64,000 bases of DNA, from the NCBI GenBank assembly GCA_020740775.1, contig JAHEWK010000011.1, positions 1,550,001 through 1,614,000 on the forward strand, read 5' to 3'. Source of the stretch: Ilyonectria destructans. Taxonomy: Eukaryota; Ascomycota; Sordariomycetes; Hypocreales; Nectriaceae. The position numbers and the translations under genes are program-made. The notes beneath the pieces were generated by a model that worked only from the letters and a program-made list of their open reading frames with translations, did not search any database and had not been told where the DNA came from. Positions 11,876-25,000 of this stretch are shown piece after piece; within the stretch, counting starts at the first letter, position 1, and each line of letters starts with the position of its first letter.

Positions 11876-14013
11876 ATGCAAACCCGACACCTCCTCACCT
11901 TTGCCGCTGGCCTGGCGCTGGCGGCCGCCAAGCTCTCGACCTCTTCGCTCGAGAACTTCGTCGACTCCCTGAGCCTGACCAGCTCCTTCAACCCCATCAA
12001 GGAGGCTTACTGGACCGGCTACCCCCACCATCGCCGTACCCCCTTCGCCGTTTCTCCCGATGGCTCCAAGGCCTTCCTTGCCTACCTCGACTCCAGCGGC
12101 ACTGGCGTCCACGTCCAGGGTGTTGACCCCACCACCTTCGCGGCTGTTGGCACCGCTGTTAGCATCTCCGGCGGTCTGGAGGCCGGTGGTCTCGTCGCTC
12201 ACAACGACGGTTTCGGTATGACACCAATCTATGCAACTCAACTGTGACGGATCTCAATGCTAATGTGATTAAAGCTCTCCTTACCAACGAGGTCGTGAGT
12301 GGTCAGGCTGACGGTGTTGGTATTGCCGTTCTGTACCGATACACCAACGGCGTCAAGACCTTCCGAACCCTGCTCGGTGGCCCCGATCTCGATGCCTCCG
12401 ACTCCCTTGCCTCCCCTGATATCAACGGTGACCTTGTCTACTCCGAGAAGGCCGGTTACTATGCTGCTTACATCGTCGTCACCTCTTACTCTGGTTCCGC
12501 CTCCGGCCACTTCGGTGATGCCATCCGCTACATCACCAAGGCCGGCAAGATCGAGACCATCGCCGGTGCCTCTTCCTCTTGGGGCTGCTCGCACAACACC
12601 GGTATTGCTTTCGAGGCGGCTGACGAGGCTCCCTTCGCGTCCCTCTGCTCCGAGGACCAGGGTGCTATCTGGTTGAACACCGAGACCCAGGGCATGGGCA
12701 ACGACGGTGTCAAGGTCTCCAACGAGCATGTCATCAACGGTGCTAGCAACGAGCCCATGGGCGGAATGAGTGGTTCTTACAGCGTCCTCGCCCGCTTCAT
12801 CGACTCCGACTCCTACATCTTCTCCTGGGTCTCCCGTGGTGCTATTGACCTGACCGAGAACTCGTGGATGGGCGCCGGCTACACCACCTCCCAGAACCGC
12901 ACCAACAACCGAAACATCGCCATCGCCCTCTTCTCCGACAAGAAGACCCTCAAGGGAACCCAGGCCACCTCCGTTGTCGGCTCTGAGGATGGTGACAGCC
13001 AGGTCAACTGGATCACCGAGGGTTCCAACGATTGCTCCAACGCCCACGTTGCCGCCTTCGATGGTACCAACGCCCTTGTCTCTTGGGAGGAGATCTCCAA
13101 CCCCATCTGCGACTTCGATGCCATGGGCTGCCGCGGTACCTATGCCGGTACCAAGTTCCAGCTTGTTGACAGCACTGGCGCCAAGTCTGGTGAGGCCATC
13201 TCCTCCACTGACACCACCGTTGCCGGTGACATGGTTACCATGTCTGACGGCCGTATCTGCTGGCCCTACGTCTCCATGGCGTGGTCTCTTACCGGCCCCA
13301 CCACTGGCACCGCCGTTAGCAAGATGTCCTTCGCCTGCATGAGCAACGGAAGCGGTACTGAAAGCTCTGCCTCCTCCGCCGCTGCCACCAAGTCCGCTAC
13401 CAAGTCCGCTGTTGCCTCGTCTGCTGCCGCCACCAAGCCTGCTGCCACCAAGCCTGCTGCCGCCTCGTCTGCTGCCGCCGTCCAGTCCACCGTCGCTGCC
13501 GTGTCCAGCTCTGTCCAGGCCGTTGAGGAGACCGCCGAGACCACCACCTCTCTGCCCTCGGATGCTCCCCGTCCTTCCCTTGTCACCCTCTCCGAGTCCG
13601 TGTCCAACATCCTGGCCGCGCCCTCCTCTTCCGGCGTTGCCTCTTCGGCCGCCGCCGCCGTGACTTCCGCCGCCGCCTCCTCCGCTGCTGAGACCACTCC
13701 TGCCCTTGCGCTCACTGACATCGTCACCTCTGCCATCACCCCTTCTGTGCCTACCACCACCGCCGTGGCTGGCGATGATGAGGAGGGCGACTGCGACGAG
13801 GAGGAGTCCACTTCCACCACTTCTACCTCTACCAAGGTCTCCAAGACACGCACCCGCAAGAGCAGCACTCGCACTCGCCGCACTCGCACTCGCACCTCTA
13901 CTACCGGCCTTGCCTCTGGTGCCAACAACACCAAGGTGTGCTCTGCCCACACTGTGGTCAAGACCGTCTACGTCACCCAGACCCCCCAGGCCGTGCCTCA
14001 CCGGGGCTACTAA
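11876..14013 (+). CDS. Secreted protein with Ala/Ser/Thr stalk
   Basis: A 692-aa protein in two exons (11876-12215 and 12275-14013; 59-nt intron). It begins with a signal peptide (hydrophobic FAAGLALAAA, cleavage near residue 19). Residues about 25-490 form an extracellular domain with paired Cys and short repeated strand-like segments (SPDGSKAFLAYLD, CEEISNPIC-like loops), suggesting a beta-rich fold. A low-complexity stalk of Ala/Ser/Thr/Pro follows, then an acidic patch (GDDEEGDCDEEE), an Arg/Thr/Ser block (TRTRRTRTRT) and a hydrophobic KTVYVTQTP segment. It is probably secreted or wall-associated; no clear GPI-anchor hydrophobic tail is present. Codons are strongly C-ending, as in highly expressed fungal genes. 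I cannot assign an enzymatic family. Confidence 0.8.
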
Positions 14014-14745
14014 GCAGAGAATTTCCGAAGAGGAGATGTTAGTTGGGAAAGATTTTTAGGTGGTGGATGTGATTGGAGACGTTAGGACTTTTACCTTCAT
14101 TCTATTTTTACCTTCTTGTGAATAGCAAATTTATTGGCGGGTCCCATCATATCTAGGTCTAAATGAACGAGGTTACGTGGGACACTGAGGAACTGGTGTA
14201 GAAAAACCCATGGGGTAGCATATAGCGCAATTCAAAATTTATGCCATTGAAACACAATTCTTTATGTCGCTTCTAAACCTGGATTGAGTAAACAAATGTG
14301 AACCATGCATGGTTGTGCTTATTTTAAGGTGAGACAAATTGTGCATGACACGGTGAACGGTGAGCCTGTGATATCACGGCCAAGCCTAGATCATGCATGA
14401 TCTGACGAACGACACACTCAGACCAAGCTAGGCCAGGAATAAAGTTGTCTTTCTCTTGCTTCACCATGATAGGGCACTTCTCACTAATTCCACTGTTCAC
14501 GCCAAACACAGTAACTTGTCCGCCCCAGTATGAAAGTGCGGTGTACTCATGATTGTCTTTGGAATGTTGCCGTGTTAGTGGGTGGCCGCTTATTAGCGCG
14601 AACCCCCAAGGTTCAACTTATTTTGCTCAGTCTCCACCAGCAAAATGTCGCTCTGTCATAAACACAGTTGAAGTTCGTCAGAGTCCCGTTTGTTCGTCTG
14701 TTGGATTCCTCGGCTAGAAAGACGCGTCGTGAGACTTCAGGTATC
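14014..14745. other. Gene-free spacer
   Basis: Contains the 3' flank of the secreted-protein gene and the upstream region of the DUF1275 gene. No additional gene was recognised. Confidence 0.4.
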
Positions 14746-15648
14746 ATGACCGGTCTACTAAGTAACGGCGCTGCCGGCAACGGCCGCCACAATGGTCGTG
14801 TGGTCGACGAGAATGCGCCGCTGCTTTCACGATCCTCGCCACGCAAGGGGCGTGTGGGTTTGCGTGCGAGGATGAGAGCCGAGGTATCCTGCTCATGGGC
14901 AGATGCGGTTCTGATTGCCTGCTATATGGTGACGGGACTGTTGGATAGTTGTTCGATCCAAGTTTGGGGCACCTTCGTGTCTATGCAGACGGGTAAGTTA
15001 CGAACTGCGCTCCGAGTCTAGCAACTCGCCGTCAATGCTAATATGCAGTCAGGTAACACGGTCTACGTCGGGTTGGGACTCGCATCCCTGGTTTCAACCA
15101 CGACATCACCACGTCTCTTCAAGTCGGCGGTTTCTATTGGTTCCTTTTGCGTTGGATCGTTCCTCTTCGCCCGATTCCACCGCTTCTTCTCACCCAGGCG
15201 CCGCTGGGTCCTGTGCGCATCGTTTGCAGCCCAGGCGCTCTTGACTATCGCCGCGGCGCTCATCACAACCACGCACCCACCGGCCGCGAATGAAGATCCT
15301 TTCGCGTGGAACGTCCTGGTGCCCATTGCGCTCATCGCATTTCAGAGCTGCGGACAGGCGGTGGCGAGCCGAGCGCTCCGGCAGAACGCATTCATAAGCG
15401 TGGTCTTGACGAGCATTTACTGCGACCTATTCTCGGACCGTGACCTGTTCGCGCTTCACAACGTGGGGCGGAACCGCCGGGTCGTTGCACCGCTGCTTCT
15501 TGTGCTAGGTGCGGTGCTGGGTGGGCTGTTTGCGAACAGTTCTGTGGGCATTGCCGGGGCCTTGTGGCTTGCGGCTGGGTTGAAGTTTTGCATGGTGGTC
15601 ACCTGGTTCTTCTGGCCAGCCGAGGAGGATTCTGAGTGGGAGGAGTAG
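14746..15648 (+). CDS. DUF1275 (YoaK-type) membrane protein
   Basis: A 280-aa integral membrane protein in two exons (14746-14992 and 15053-15648; 60-nt intron with CAG acceptor). After a hydrophilic N-terminus of about 50 residues comes the DUF1275 hallmark: a first helix ending GLLDSCSIQVWGTFVSMQTGNTVYVGLGLA, with the characteristic QTGN motif. Five or six further hydrophobic segments follow, including FKSAVSIGSFCVGSFLFARF and a C-terminal FCMVVTWFFW, and the protein ends in an acidic EEDSEWEE. Bacterial and fungal relatives are uncharacterised membrane proteins; a transport role is only guessed. The ATG chosen is the first that keeps the hydrophilic leader. Confidence 0.85.
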
Positions 15649-17356
15649 ACACGGAGACACGGCGTAACTAGATGACGGGGTGTGATTGCGGGCATCGGAT
15701 TTGCCCTTGCTGGTGCAATTGGCTTCTGTCGAGGACTTGGAATCCGATTGGTGCAGGATGGATTTTTCGCGTCGGTGATAAGGCGACGATGAGTTCTGAT
15801 TTCCGCGCAACTAGATAAACGGGTGTGCTCAGAGCGGTCAAGACAATGAAGATCCCAGCGATATCGCAGGAGTGACATGACTCAACTGGGAGAGCTGCCA
15901 ATCCTTGAGAATCACGCACTGAACATTGTCTCCACTCAGGTAGGAATACAGGCTCTGTTAATCCTAAACGACGTCATCTGGGAATCTGGGTAGATACATG
16001 GATGGGCCTTGGTTTCATCGCCTGTGTAAATAGATAAATTTACATTCGACTTCCTTGTAACTTAGGCAGCCAATCTAACTCGTCGATCGCAGACGCATTC
16101 CGTCATCAGTGCCCCCCGGAGGGCTTGGCCGGCACCGGAGGACCACGCACCAGCCACCCGAGACTGGGTCCACCCCGGCCCGGGGCGCATCGGACACATC
16201 CCGGGGCGAAGCAGCCCGAGTTGGCAATTGGACGGGAGACTCGGGTATCACAAGCACTCGATTGCGCATGTCGGCAGTTACGAGAAGAAATAAAGTCCGT
16301 CGGGGGGGATCTGTGCCGGCGTTGCAGTGCTTGCAGGGAGGCACCCAAAACCTGGGACCATCGGATCATGACGGCCAAGGCGAACTTCGAGCATTGGCCG
16401 TCTCTTATTGTTCCCTGTCCCCAGAGTGCGCCCCCACCACGGGCTCGCAGTTCTCTCCCACAATTGGACTATCGGAGCCCACCCTGGTTTTCTGGCGAGT
16501 GGAGGGAGGGACGCGTGGTCGCTTTTACGATGCATTTTCGGGTCGCGTGCTCGGTGCGACGGGAATGCCATTGCGGCTTGGGAGCGGGTGAATGAATACC
16601 CCAGGCTCGCGGGCGCAGTCCCCGGAGCCACCGCAGCGTGTTATATGTTGCGAGCCATAGCCGTCCCCTCCGCGCCGGACCCGTCGGCAAAGAGCAAAGC
16701 AAAGCGAGGGATCAAGTGTCGCGTGCCTTGCGCCGTTGGGATGGTCGGGGAGAGTACGAAAACATGGGAATCTGCATCGTCACCTCGCATATCGCGGCGA
16801 GAGTGGCGGCCCGCCGGAGATATTCAAATCGGCGCATGGGCATCTACGCCGAACAAACGAACAAAGCGCAGCGCAACGCAGCGCAACGCACCCTTGCGTC
16901 AACCACCCGCCGGGTTCCCTCATCCAGGCCTCCATGGCGCCACTGCGAGTCATTACGGGGTGGGAGGGTTGAACTGATCTGATCGGCCGGTGGAGCCTTG
17001 CCGAGCGAAGCTGCGACAAAAAGGCCGCCGACTTCTCCCCCGCATTTCTTCGTCCCGAGACGGCGGTCTGATTTGGTCTAGCAAAAACCCATTCCCATCT
17101 CTCTCGCTTTTTTTACCCGTTATCACGATACCTCTGTTCTTGGCGGACGCCCTCTTTCCCCTCGTCTTGGCTCTTGGACAGCCGTTGCCGCACCGTCGTG
17201 AAACATCCACCGCTTGACGCCGCCGCCGCCGCCGTATCGCATCGCGCCTCGTTCATCGCCCGGCGCTCCACCATCCGTCGAATCGCTTTATCCATTGCCT
17301 CATATCACTCTAAATTGCGCCGCGGCCGCTGCTGAGAGCCAGCGCGGGCGTTCAAC
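15649..17356. promoter_or_regulatory. Long G+C-rich upstream region of MFS gene
   Basis: 1.7 kb without a supported gene. From about 16090 to 17340 it is G+C-rich and full of open but implausible frames on both strands. It contains short tandem units such as AACGCAGCGC near 16866-16890. It probably carries the promoter and leader of the MFS gene that starts at 17357. Confidence 0.4.
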
Positions 17357-19067
17357 ATGGCGGCGTGGCCTGCGGAAAAGATACCGCGGCCATTCCCTCC
17401 TCCCGTGGCCGAAGACGATGTCGATTCCACCATCATCAAAGATGTAAACTTCCCTCTCGTTTCCTCTGTGTACCGCCCTGTAGATTGCCTGTGCCTGACC
17501 CTCGTGCTCCTGTAGGACCCGGCGTTCGTGTACGATGTGTCGATGAGCCCGACGGAGAAGAGCCTGCTCTGGAAACAGGACATGCGCATCATCCCACTCT
17601 CGGCCGCCATCTACTTCCTGTGCTTCCTCGACCGCACCAACATCGGCAACGCCATGATCCTCAACTCGTCGACCAACAACGACATGCAGCACGAGACCAA
17701 CATGACCAACTCCCAGTTCATCATCTCCCTCATGGTCTTTCTCGTCTCCTACGCCGTCTTCGAGGTCCCCAGCAACATGCTGCTCAAGAAGCTGCGGCCT
17801 AGCCGATGGCTCGCATTCCTCATGTTCTGCTGGGGCGCAATGACCATCGTCACGGCCGCCACCAACAGCTTTGCGAGCGTTACGGCGGTCCGATTCTTGC
17901 TAGGAACGTTTGAGGCGGGTTTATTCCCGGGATTGGTTTATTATCTCACCTTTTGGTACAAGCATGACGAGCGAAGTGTGCGGTGAGTTTCGCAATGGTT
18001 GTCCGAGTTGTCGCAAGAGTGATTCTCATCGAAGAATAGTGTCGCATTTATCCTCGCATCCGCCACTCTGGCCGGCGCAGTAAGTGATCCTCGTTGCCAG
18101 TCTCTTCTCGCTCTGCTCACAACTACCTAGTTCGGCGGCGCAATCGCGTACGGCATCGGCCACATGAACGGCACATCGGGTCTCTCTGGCTGGCGGTGGC
18201 TGTTCATCATTGAAGGCATCCCGTCGTGCCTCTCTGCCTTTCTCGTCCTCTTTTTCCTACCCGACTACCCCGAGCACACCAAATGGCTCACTGAAGGGGA
18301 GAAGGATATGGCGATTCAGCGACTGTACTACGAGGGTAGCAAGGTCTCCCATCCGACCATGAACTGGGAGGAGGCCAAGGAGACGCTCACTGACTGGCGA
18401 TTGTATGCACACTACGCAATTTACTTCGCTGCCAGCCCGGCGTTTGCGAGTTTGAGTCTGTTCTCGCCGTCCATCACCGTTGGACTGGGATACCTTGACT
18501 TGCAGGCGCAATTGATGACGGTGCCTCCGTGGGCCATCGCATACGGTAAGGCTTTTCCAAAGCTCAGAGGGACGACGTTCTAACAACCCGCCAGTGTGCC
18601 AGGTCCTCGTGGCATGGTCGGCGGATCATTTCAACGCAAGAGGCGTCCACACAGCCGCGGCCTCTGCAGTCGGTGCCATTGGATTCATTATGTCTGCAGC
18701 GCTCCCGGCCGATGCGTATGCAGCGCGATATGGCGGTCTTATCATGGCCACGGCTGGCTCATTCGCGTGTATCCCACCGATGTTGGGATGGCTCAGCTCC
18801 AACGTTTTCACGACGGCATCCACAGGTCTCGCTATCGCCATCAACGTGTCCCTAGGCGGCGGCCTCGGGCAGATCCCGGGAGTTTGGATCTATCAGGCGA
18901 GCGAGCGAGAGAAAGGGTACCCGACGGGTCACTGGACCAACGCAGCGCTGCTCCTCTTTGTGTCTGTGGTAGCTCTAGGTCTCAGGGTGTTTTATGGGTG
19001 GAAGAATCGTCGCCTCCAGGCGTATGCGGAGAGCCAAGAAGTGCCTTATAGGTGCTTCAAGTTGTAG
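17357..19067 (+). CDS. MFS transporter, DAL5/allantoate-permease type
   Basis: A 493-aa permease in five exons: 17357-17443, 17516-17982, 18040-18079, 18131-18545 and 18595-19067. Introns of 72, 57, 51 and 49 nt all have good donors and keep the frame. The protein has the anion:cation symporter (DAL5-like) signature FLDRTNIGNA after the first helix, VSYAVFEVPSNMLLKKLRPS around helices 2-3, FLLGTFEAGLFPGLVYYLTFWY at helix 4, and FFLPDYPEHTKWLTEGE in the central loop. About 12 membrane helices are expected in the plasma membrane. Relatives import allantoate, nicotinate, pantothenate or other carboxylates with protons; the substrate here cannot be predicted. No biosynthetic partner lies beside it. 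Confidence 0.9.
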
Positions 19068-19598
19068 ATCACCTAGGCTAGTCTTTTTACGTACATCCAA
19101 GCAACAGAGAAGCCGGCTTGATAACAATGAACTGGAGCCGGATTGACCTTTTCTATGACTTATATGAGAAATATGCATGTACAACAGGTAGCCTGGGTGG
19201 ATCTGGGCGTTGATATTATTTTTGATACCTAGTGGCAGCTGTATATTTTTCTGATATGCCGAAGTACAAATACATATGAGGAACACTGAATGGACTGTGC
19301 CTGCAAGTAGATGGGACGTAGTACATGGTCCCAAAGGTGGCGAGACAGACAAAGAAGTATGTAACACACCCCGCCCAGACCATGCCGGGTGGAGTAACTA
19401 AGAGATGTTATTGAAATAATAGAATAATGTCGAAATGGCGGTCCACGGTAGGTGAATGCTTCGCTACAGGCGCGACGTCCTGGATGGACTGTGGCGCAAC
19501 TAAGTCCCTACGGCGTCAACAAACGAAATCATCACACTTTCACACTTCCACACTTCCACAACACCATCCATCCAAAGGCAATTACTACCAACCTGGAA
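19068..19598. other. Spacer between MFS and amidase genes
   Basis: About 530 nt without coding signal; it holds the MFS 3' flank and the amidase promoter. Confidence 0.4.
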
Positions 19599-21511
19599 AT
19601 GCACTTTGAAGTCGGGGGTGTGCAGTATGTTGCCTTGGGCGCTACTCCGGTAGGTCAAGTACCGCTCGCCATTAGTGCCCCGATACTCATGCGAATCTAG
19701 TTCAAGCCGAGTATCCAGACACCTGACGAGCCTTCTCTTGTCACTCTAGTTGCTGCTGAAAATGGAGTTGAGCTCAGCAAAGCGTGGCTAAAAACTTACC
19801 TCGACAAGCTAGACGAGTGCGATGTCTATCAGAAGCGACCGTTTCTGGCCGGGCTGATCCTAACCAATTTCAAGACTGGACAGATTTCTTCGGATTTTCG
19901 GGAGTACCTCGATTCCCTGGGAAACCAGTGGCTGGATTTCCAATTTGATGATGGACCGGTACAGGCGCTAAACCCCGGCCCTTACGTCTTCGAAAACAAT
20001 GCCCTGAAGTCCGTGTGCCGTCTGTACGATGATGAACAGCGAGCGTTTTTGACAGCTCTGAAGCCCAAACTCAGACCGTGAGTCCCTTTTCCAAATGGCT
20101 CATGATAGATTGACAACCGCTAACATTTAGTTCAAGGTCTGACCCTGCTGGGTTTCTGCAACTCAAGGTCGCTGGCGCATCATATGACTGCCTCAGTGTC
20201 GCAGTCCCCCCGCGAACACCGGCCTCTATCACCCATCGTCTCCCACGGCTCCGAGTCGTTGTCAAGGATTGCTATTGGCTCGAGGGTCTCAAAAACTCAC
20301 TCTGCAATCGAGCCTACTTCGAAACAGCTGAACCAGCACCATTCACGGCTAATGTTGTACAGTCTCTGGTCACCAGCGGTGCCCACATCCTTGGGTTGAC
20401 CAAGCTGAGCTCCATGGTCGCTCGTGAGGAGCCAATGGATGCGGTAGACTACCTCACCGCTTCCAACCCACGGGCAGATGGCTACCAATCTCCAGCTGGG
20501 AGTAGTAGTGGGAGCGCTGCGTCAGTGGCTGCGTACGACTGGGTTGACTGTGGTGTTGGCACCGACACTAGCGGCAGCGGCCGACGGCCTGCCATGGTTA
20601 ACGGAGTCTGGGAGTTTCGGCTCTCCCACGACTCGACGTCACTCAGGGGAATGGTTACAACCTATCCTCTGTTTGATACGCCGTGCGTCTTTACAAGAAG
20701 CCTCTCTACCCTTAGGCGCGTTGTCGAAACCTGGATACCAAGCCTTACTCGAGAGCCGTCACCACCTGCATACAAACTCGTGTATCCAGTCGACTACCTG
20801 CCAGTGCAAAACGGCGATCAAATGAAACTCATTGAGAATTTTATCGATGACATGAAGATGCTGCTTCCAGCCACAGTCATGCAGTTTTCCATCCGAGACT
20901 CCTGGAAACAGTCCCATCCTCCGGGAACCCCCGATGACGTGGACAAGTATTTGGACGATGTCGTAACGCGTACCTTTTACCACCAGTTCTACCACTCTTC
21001 AGATGCCTTCCGAATTACCTACGCCGATAGGCACAACGGCCAGATGCCATATGTGATTCCTTTCGTACAGAGCAGATGGGCCAAAGGCGCAGCTGTGTCG
21101 ACTGCGGAGCACCAGGACTCTACGCAACGAATGCTTGTATACAAGCAGTGGCTCCTCGATACCCTCTTCTCGGACCCAAACACGGAAACACTCATTGTAG
21201 TCACAGTGGCAAATGCGGCACCAAATTATCGAGACGAGACTTCACCCTCGCCTGAGAAGCAGTCTGCCTTGGACGAGCTCTTTTTGCAACCCATACTGGG
21301 CGCCACAGATGTGGTAATTCCTATTGGAGACGTACCTTACGAGTCTAGAATTAGTGGCAAGACGGAGTTCCTACCTGTTGTGGCCAATGTTGTCGCCGCG
21401 CCCAAGAGGGACTTCCAGCTCCTCCAGGCCATTGAAAAGGTCATGACGCGGTCAGGGAGGCCCACAATCGTTTCTACTGGGCCAAGGATGTTTCCGGGTA
21501 ATGAAGTATAG
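19599..21511 (+). CDS. Amidase-signature family protein
   Basis: A 602-aa protein in three exons (19599-19649, 19701-20077 and 20131-21511; introns of 51 and 53 nt). The first 140 residues form an extra N-terminal domain (LVAAENGVELSKAWLK, PYVFENNALKSVCRLYDDE). The amidase fold follows. The catalytic triad of the family is visible: Lys about 188 (VVVKDCYWLEG), the cis-Ser in AGSSSGSAAS about 267-271, and the nucleophile Ser about 292 in GTDTSGSGRRPA. The last motif deviates from the usual DTGGS by having Ser in place of the first Gly. The family hydrolyses amide bonds; the substrate is unknown. Fungal genes with this two-domain layout exist, sometimes annotated next to scytalone-dehydratase-like domains, but I cannot confirm that here. 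No signal peptide, so probably cytosolic. Confidence 0.8.
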
Positions 21512-24300
21512 AGCTGCTCAGCTTTCACATGCATGTCTGGTGCAGATAGCTAGCGAATGGGTTTGCCATGATATGCATTCCCAGCCTACCTCGACCAAAA
21601 GGTGACCAGCTCATCAAGTCCTCTTCCTGTGAGTCCCTTCATCTCTCCTCGACTGAGTTCCGAACTCTTGGGCCATGTTGGTGTCGGGATTGAAGGTATC
21701 TTCAGCCTAGACCCAAAAAGATCGCATCAAACGCATCTCAACTTCTAGACGTGTGCTCAATGGCAGTTTCGGTCTTTCTAAGGCCCCCAAGGCCGCATAG
21801 TAATCCGACATGGACTCTATCTAGCTATGTGGACATAAATAAACCCTTTGAAGGAAGAAAATTGTCGTCTAGATTGTTTAACACGCTTTGTCTTCCAAAT
21901 AAGTCTTTTGTTTCTGACAAAGGTGTCAAATGGGATTCGGGGTCGGGTTGCTGAATCGAGAAATCTTCCGTCAAAGTCTATATATCCGGTGAACTTGACC
22001 CAACATTGACGTAGGGCGATGCTGTGACATCGAATGTGTGGTGGTCTTCTGGTCTTGATTTAGGTTCCGCAATGAGTGCCTACCGGGTTAAAAATGTTAC
22101 ACAACTGTCAGCGGTGTATGTCTTAACAACTTGGTCGTTGTCTAGGATTCGGTGGAGCTTGACGGGTTTGCTCGGACGAAAACCCCTATAAATGCTAGTA
22201 CGGAGTCACGGGGAATGGGCACTAGTAGGAAAGAAGGCTGTCCGAAAATATAGCTGGGATGGAATTGGAGATAACAGCAAGTGCTACGATTTTTGTGCCA
22301 CTTTAATCTACTATATCTAAGAGCAATGAGAGTATGTACGGTGATTCTGAAATTAATTCAGGTGCGAATATTCTCCATGAGTTCTGCAGAAAGATACTCC
22401 GCTATCCATTACGAGGGGTCTATAGTACTGCTTTAATTTAGCTCATAATGCCATAGACCAGGGGTTAGTCTTATGGGAGGCATGGGGCTGCTCTGATATC
22501 AATCAGTATTGCTTGTTCATATATTTAATAAAAATAACATGGAAATAACTCGTCTCTGTTAATTTTTACTCTAGCCAGCGTCTTCCTGTAACGTAAATTA
22601 ATGCCGTCTAGAAGGCCATATAGTTCCTAGGATCACTTTTTGTCTGGATACTTTCGGGAATCGCTTTATCCACATATCCTACCCTTCTTTTTCTTCCCTT
22701 TTGCCTTTTCTTCCGCTATCATCTCCTCGTTCTCACTACCATCGACATGGTATCGATCAAGACATTCACAGAAAGACACTAGTGTGTGAGTGTGGGATGG
22801 ATTAGAGACTGAGAATCGGACAGCCCACCCAAAGGCAGATTGATAGAGACTGGTGTGGCGGTGTGTCCGCCACAGCAGGGAAGGCAGAGACTGGAGCATA
22901 TATAAATGAACAAATAGTCAAGAACATCACAGATACTACTACTTGCATCACCTGATCAAATGGCTTCCGAAGGGGTGCCGCAATAATGACACAAAATGCT
23001 GTAAATTAAGCAAGCATACTGATGAATATATCTGCTTGTGAAGTTGGGCGGCCTACATAGCATGTCCATGTCCCAAAATTCTCCCCTGCAAGTCTGAGAC
23101 TGACTTGATTGGGTTGAACTAATGCCTTTCAAGGCAAGGCGGAACTTCCTGTTGAAGGCAGCCCGCTGAGGCTCCTTCCTGGCAAAAGCAAAGACTCACA
23201 TCCCCTGCATCCCCAGAGACCAAAGATCCCTGACACACTCGATAAAGAAACAATCGTCTCCACCAAGCAGATGTCTGAGCGTCGCAATTTGTCTCCTTGG
23301 ATTGAGTACAATTACCAGGTAGATTGGTGAGAAATTCTGCTTCTCGCACCTAGCCAATTAGTTTACTATCGAGGTCGTTAGATTCACAACGGCGAGACTA
23401 TTAATAAAACATTCCCAGGCGAATGGGAACCCAGGATATCTCGTCCATTTGGAAGCGGGGATTTATGTCTACGGTTGAGCTCCCTAGGCCAGAAGTTTTG
23501 CTTACTGACTCCGCAATCATAGCCCATTAGATCATTAAGATTAGCTGTTGGAATGCTCCCAAGCATCGGATTCTGTGCTGCGAGTAGCGAGCTAGTGGAA
23601 AGTGGTGACGAGTAGATGCCATTGCAAAATGACCATCCAAAGAAACATTGGCTAGGATTTGCTACCTGCTAGTCTGAGAAAGGATTCGATGTACAGTTTG
23701 AGGCTGAGACAAGCATCGATATTGAGAGCTGGATGGCATCTGCACGTGTCAGCTCCCGCTCCGCTACTGTCGTGACTCGATATGACTGGCCCCGGGGAAG
23801 CGCCATTGCAGAGCCGCGTCCCGGAGTGGGAAGAAGCAAGCATGCGACACGAGAATATTTTTGCAGATGGAGCGTGGATCCTGGACTCTTGTTAGGCCCT
23901 CTCCTACGATCCTAGGTCCTAGGGTCGAGGGTGGATTGAGCCCTGTGGTGACAGGGTCATAGGGCTATGGGGCAAAGCTACTCCGTACTGAACGGTCTGA
24001 ACCAAGAGATGAGGGATTGAAAGCATTCATGGCTGTTTCAAACAGAGACAATGACTGACTGCAGGCGACACGCCATTGATGGGATGGCCCAGAGAAACAG
24101 GTACTATGGTCCTCTTGGGTATGTAGCCAGGGTCTAGACTTGGCTCGCCCAACAAACGAAAAGCCAAAAGCCGGTTTTTAGTCTGACTTGTGTGCGGCCG
24201 TCTCTGCTGCTGGTATGCACGCATAGAGAGGTAGCTAATCTGTGGTATCACGGAGCAATTCCCCACGGTTATTTCTGCCGCCATGATCTGTACGCCGTCT
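21512..24300. other. 2.8 kb gene-poor region
   Basis: No supported gene. The part 21700-22640 is A+T-rich with stop-dense frames. The 23.1-23.9 kb part is mixed with no coding bias, and a repeated CCTAGG-type palindrome occurs near 23905-23925. No recognisable transposon protein fragment was seen, though an old RIP-mutated repeat is possible. Confidence 0.35.
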
Positions 24301-25000
24301 CCATGTCATCATTGAGTAATGCCTCCCATCGGGAGCTCCATGACTCGCAAGCTCCGAGACGCGGTGCTGCCCGTTGAGCCCGAGTGGAGAGCGCTGGAGC
24401 CGGCACTGGAAAGCCTCCTCGGCGCTGTGGGACAGCCTACTGTAGCCACTGAAGGCGCATCATCCCGGGCAGCCAGGGCCAAGGAGCCAAGGGCACAGGC
24501 AGGGGCCCGTTGGGAGGCGGTGATTGGCGGCGGAGCGGCCTCTAGACCGGGCTACGGGGGGTCCAGACGGCGCCCAGAGCGGCCACCAGCGCCGAGGGGC
24601 CACCCTGGAGGCCAGTGGAGGCCAGTGGAGGCCCTACTACGTAGTGGACGGGGGGATGATGACGTCGTCCGCAGCGTCATAACGGGGCGGGGCGGGGATG
24701 CTCCATTCTGGCTGCGTGCGATGGTGATGATGGCCATGCTGACGCTGACAAGCAAGCAAGCAAGCAAGCGAGATCTTGGACGATGCAGGCTCGTTTCTGC
24801 CGAGAGGCGGACGTGCGCAGTGCTGCAGGACGCTGCAGTGCCTGGCGGCATGGCACGGTTCTTCGATCGGCCTCTTGCAATGGGACCGTTCTGCATCTGC
24901 TATCCGTTGTGACGGGAAGCTTCACCAGGATGCCAGGTATTCTCGTAGCTGACAGCTCGAGGGATCACCGCGTTGCTCAGTGAGATCGTCCCTCGCTGAC
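24301..25000. other. G+C-rich block with minisatellites
   Basis: A G+C-rich stretch with a tandem GGAGGCCAGT-type repeat near 24605-24635 and (AAGC)n at 24749-24769. Frames are open here simply because stop codons are rare in this composition; none has protein-like content. Confidence 0.4.
24749..24769. repeat. AAGC microsatellite
   Basis: About five tandem CAAG/AAGC units in non-coding sequence. Confidence 0.8.

Noticed and set aside
12238..14001. A 587-codon open frame antisense to the secreted-protein gene
   Set aside because: It is very Gly/Asp/Val-rich and explained by the strong C-ending codon bias of the real gene on the plus strand. It has no start context or splice signals of its own.
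24319..24912. A 197-codon plus-strand frame
   Set aside because: It lies in a G+C-rich, minisatellite-bearing block; composition is Arg/Ala/Pro/Gly-biased and the opposite strand is equally open. No protein-like pattern.
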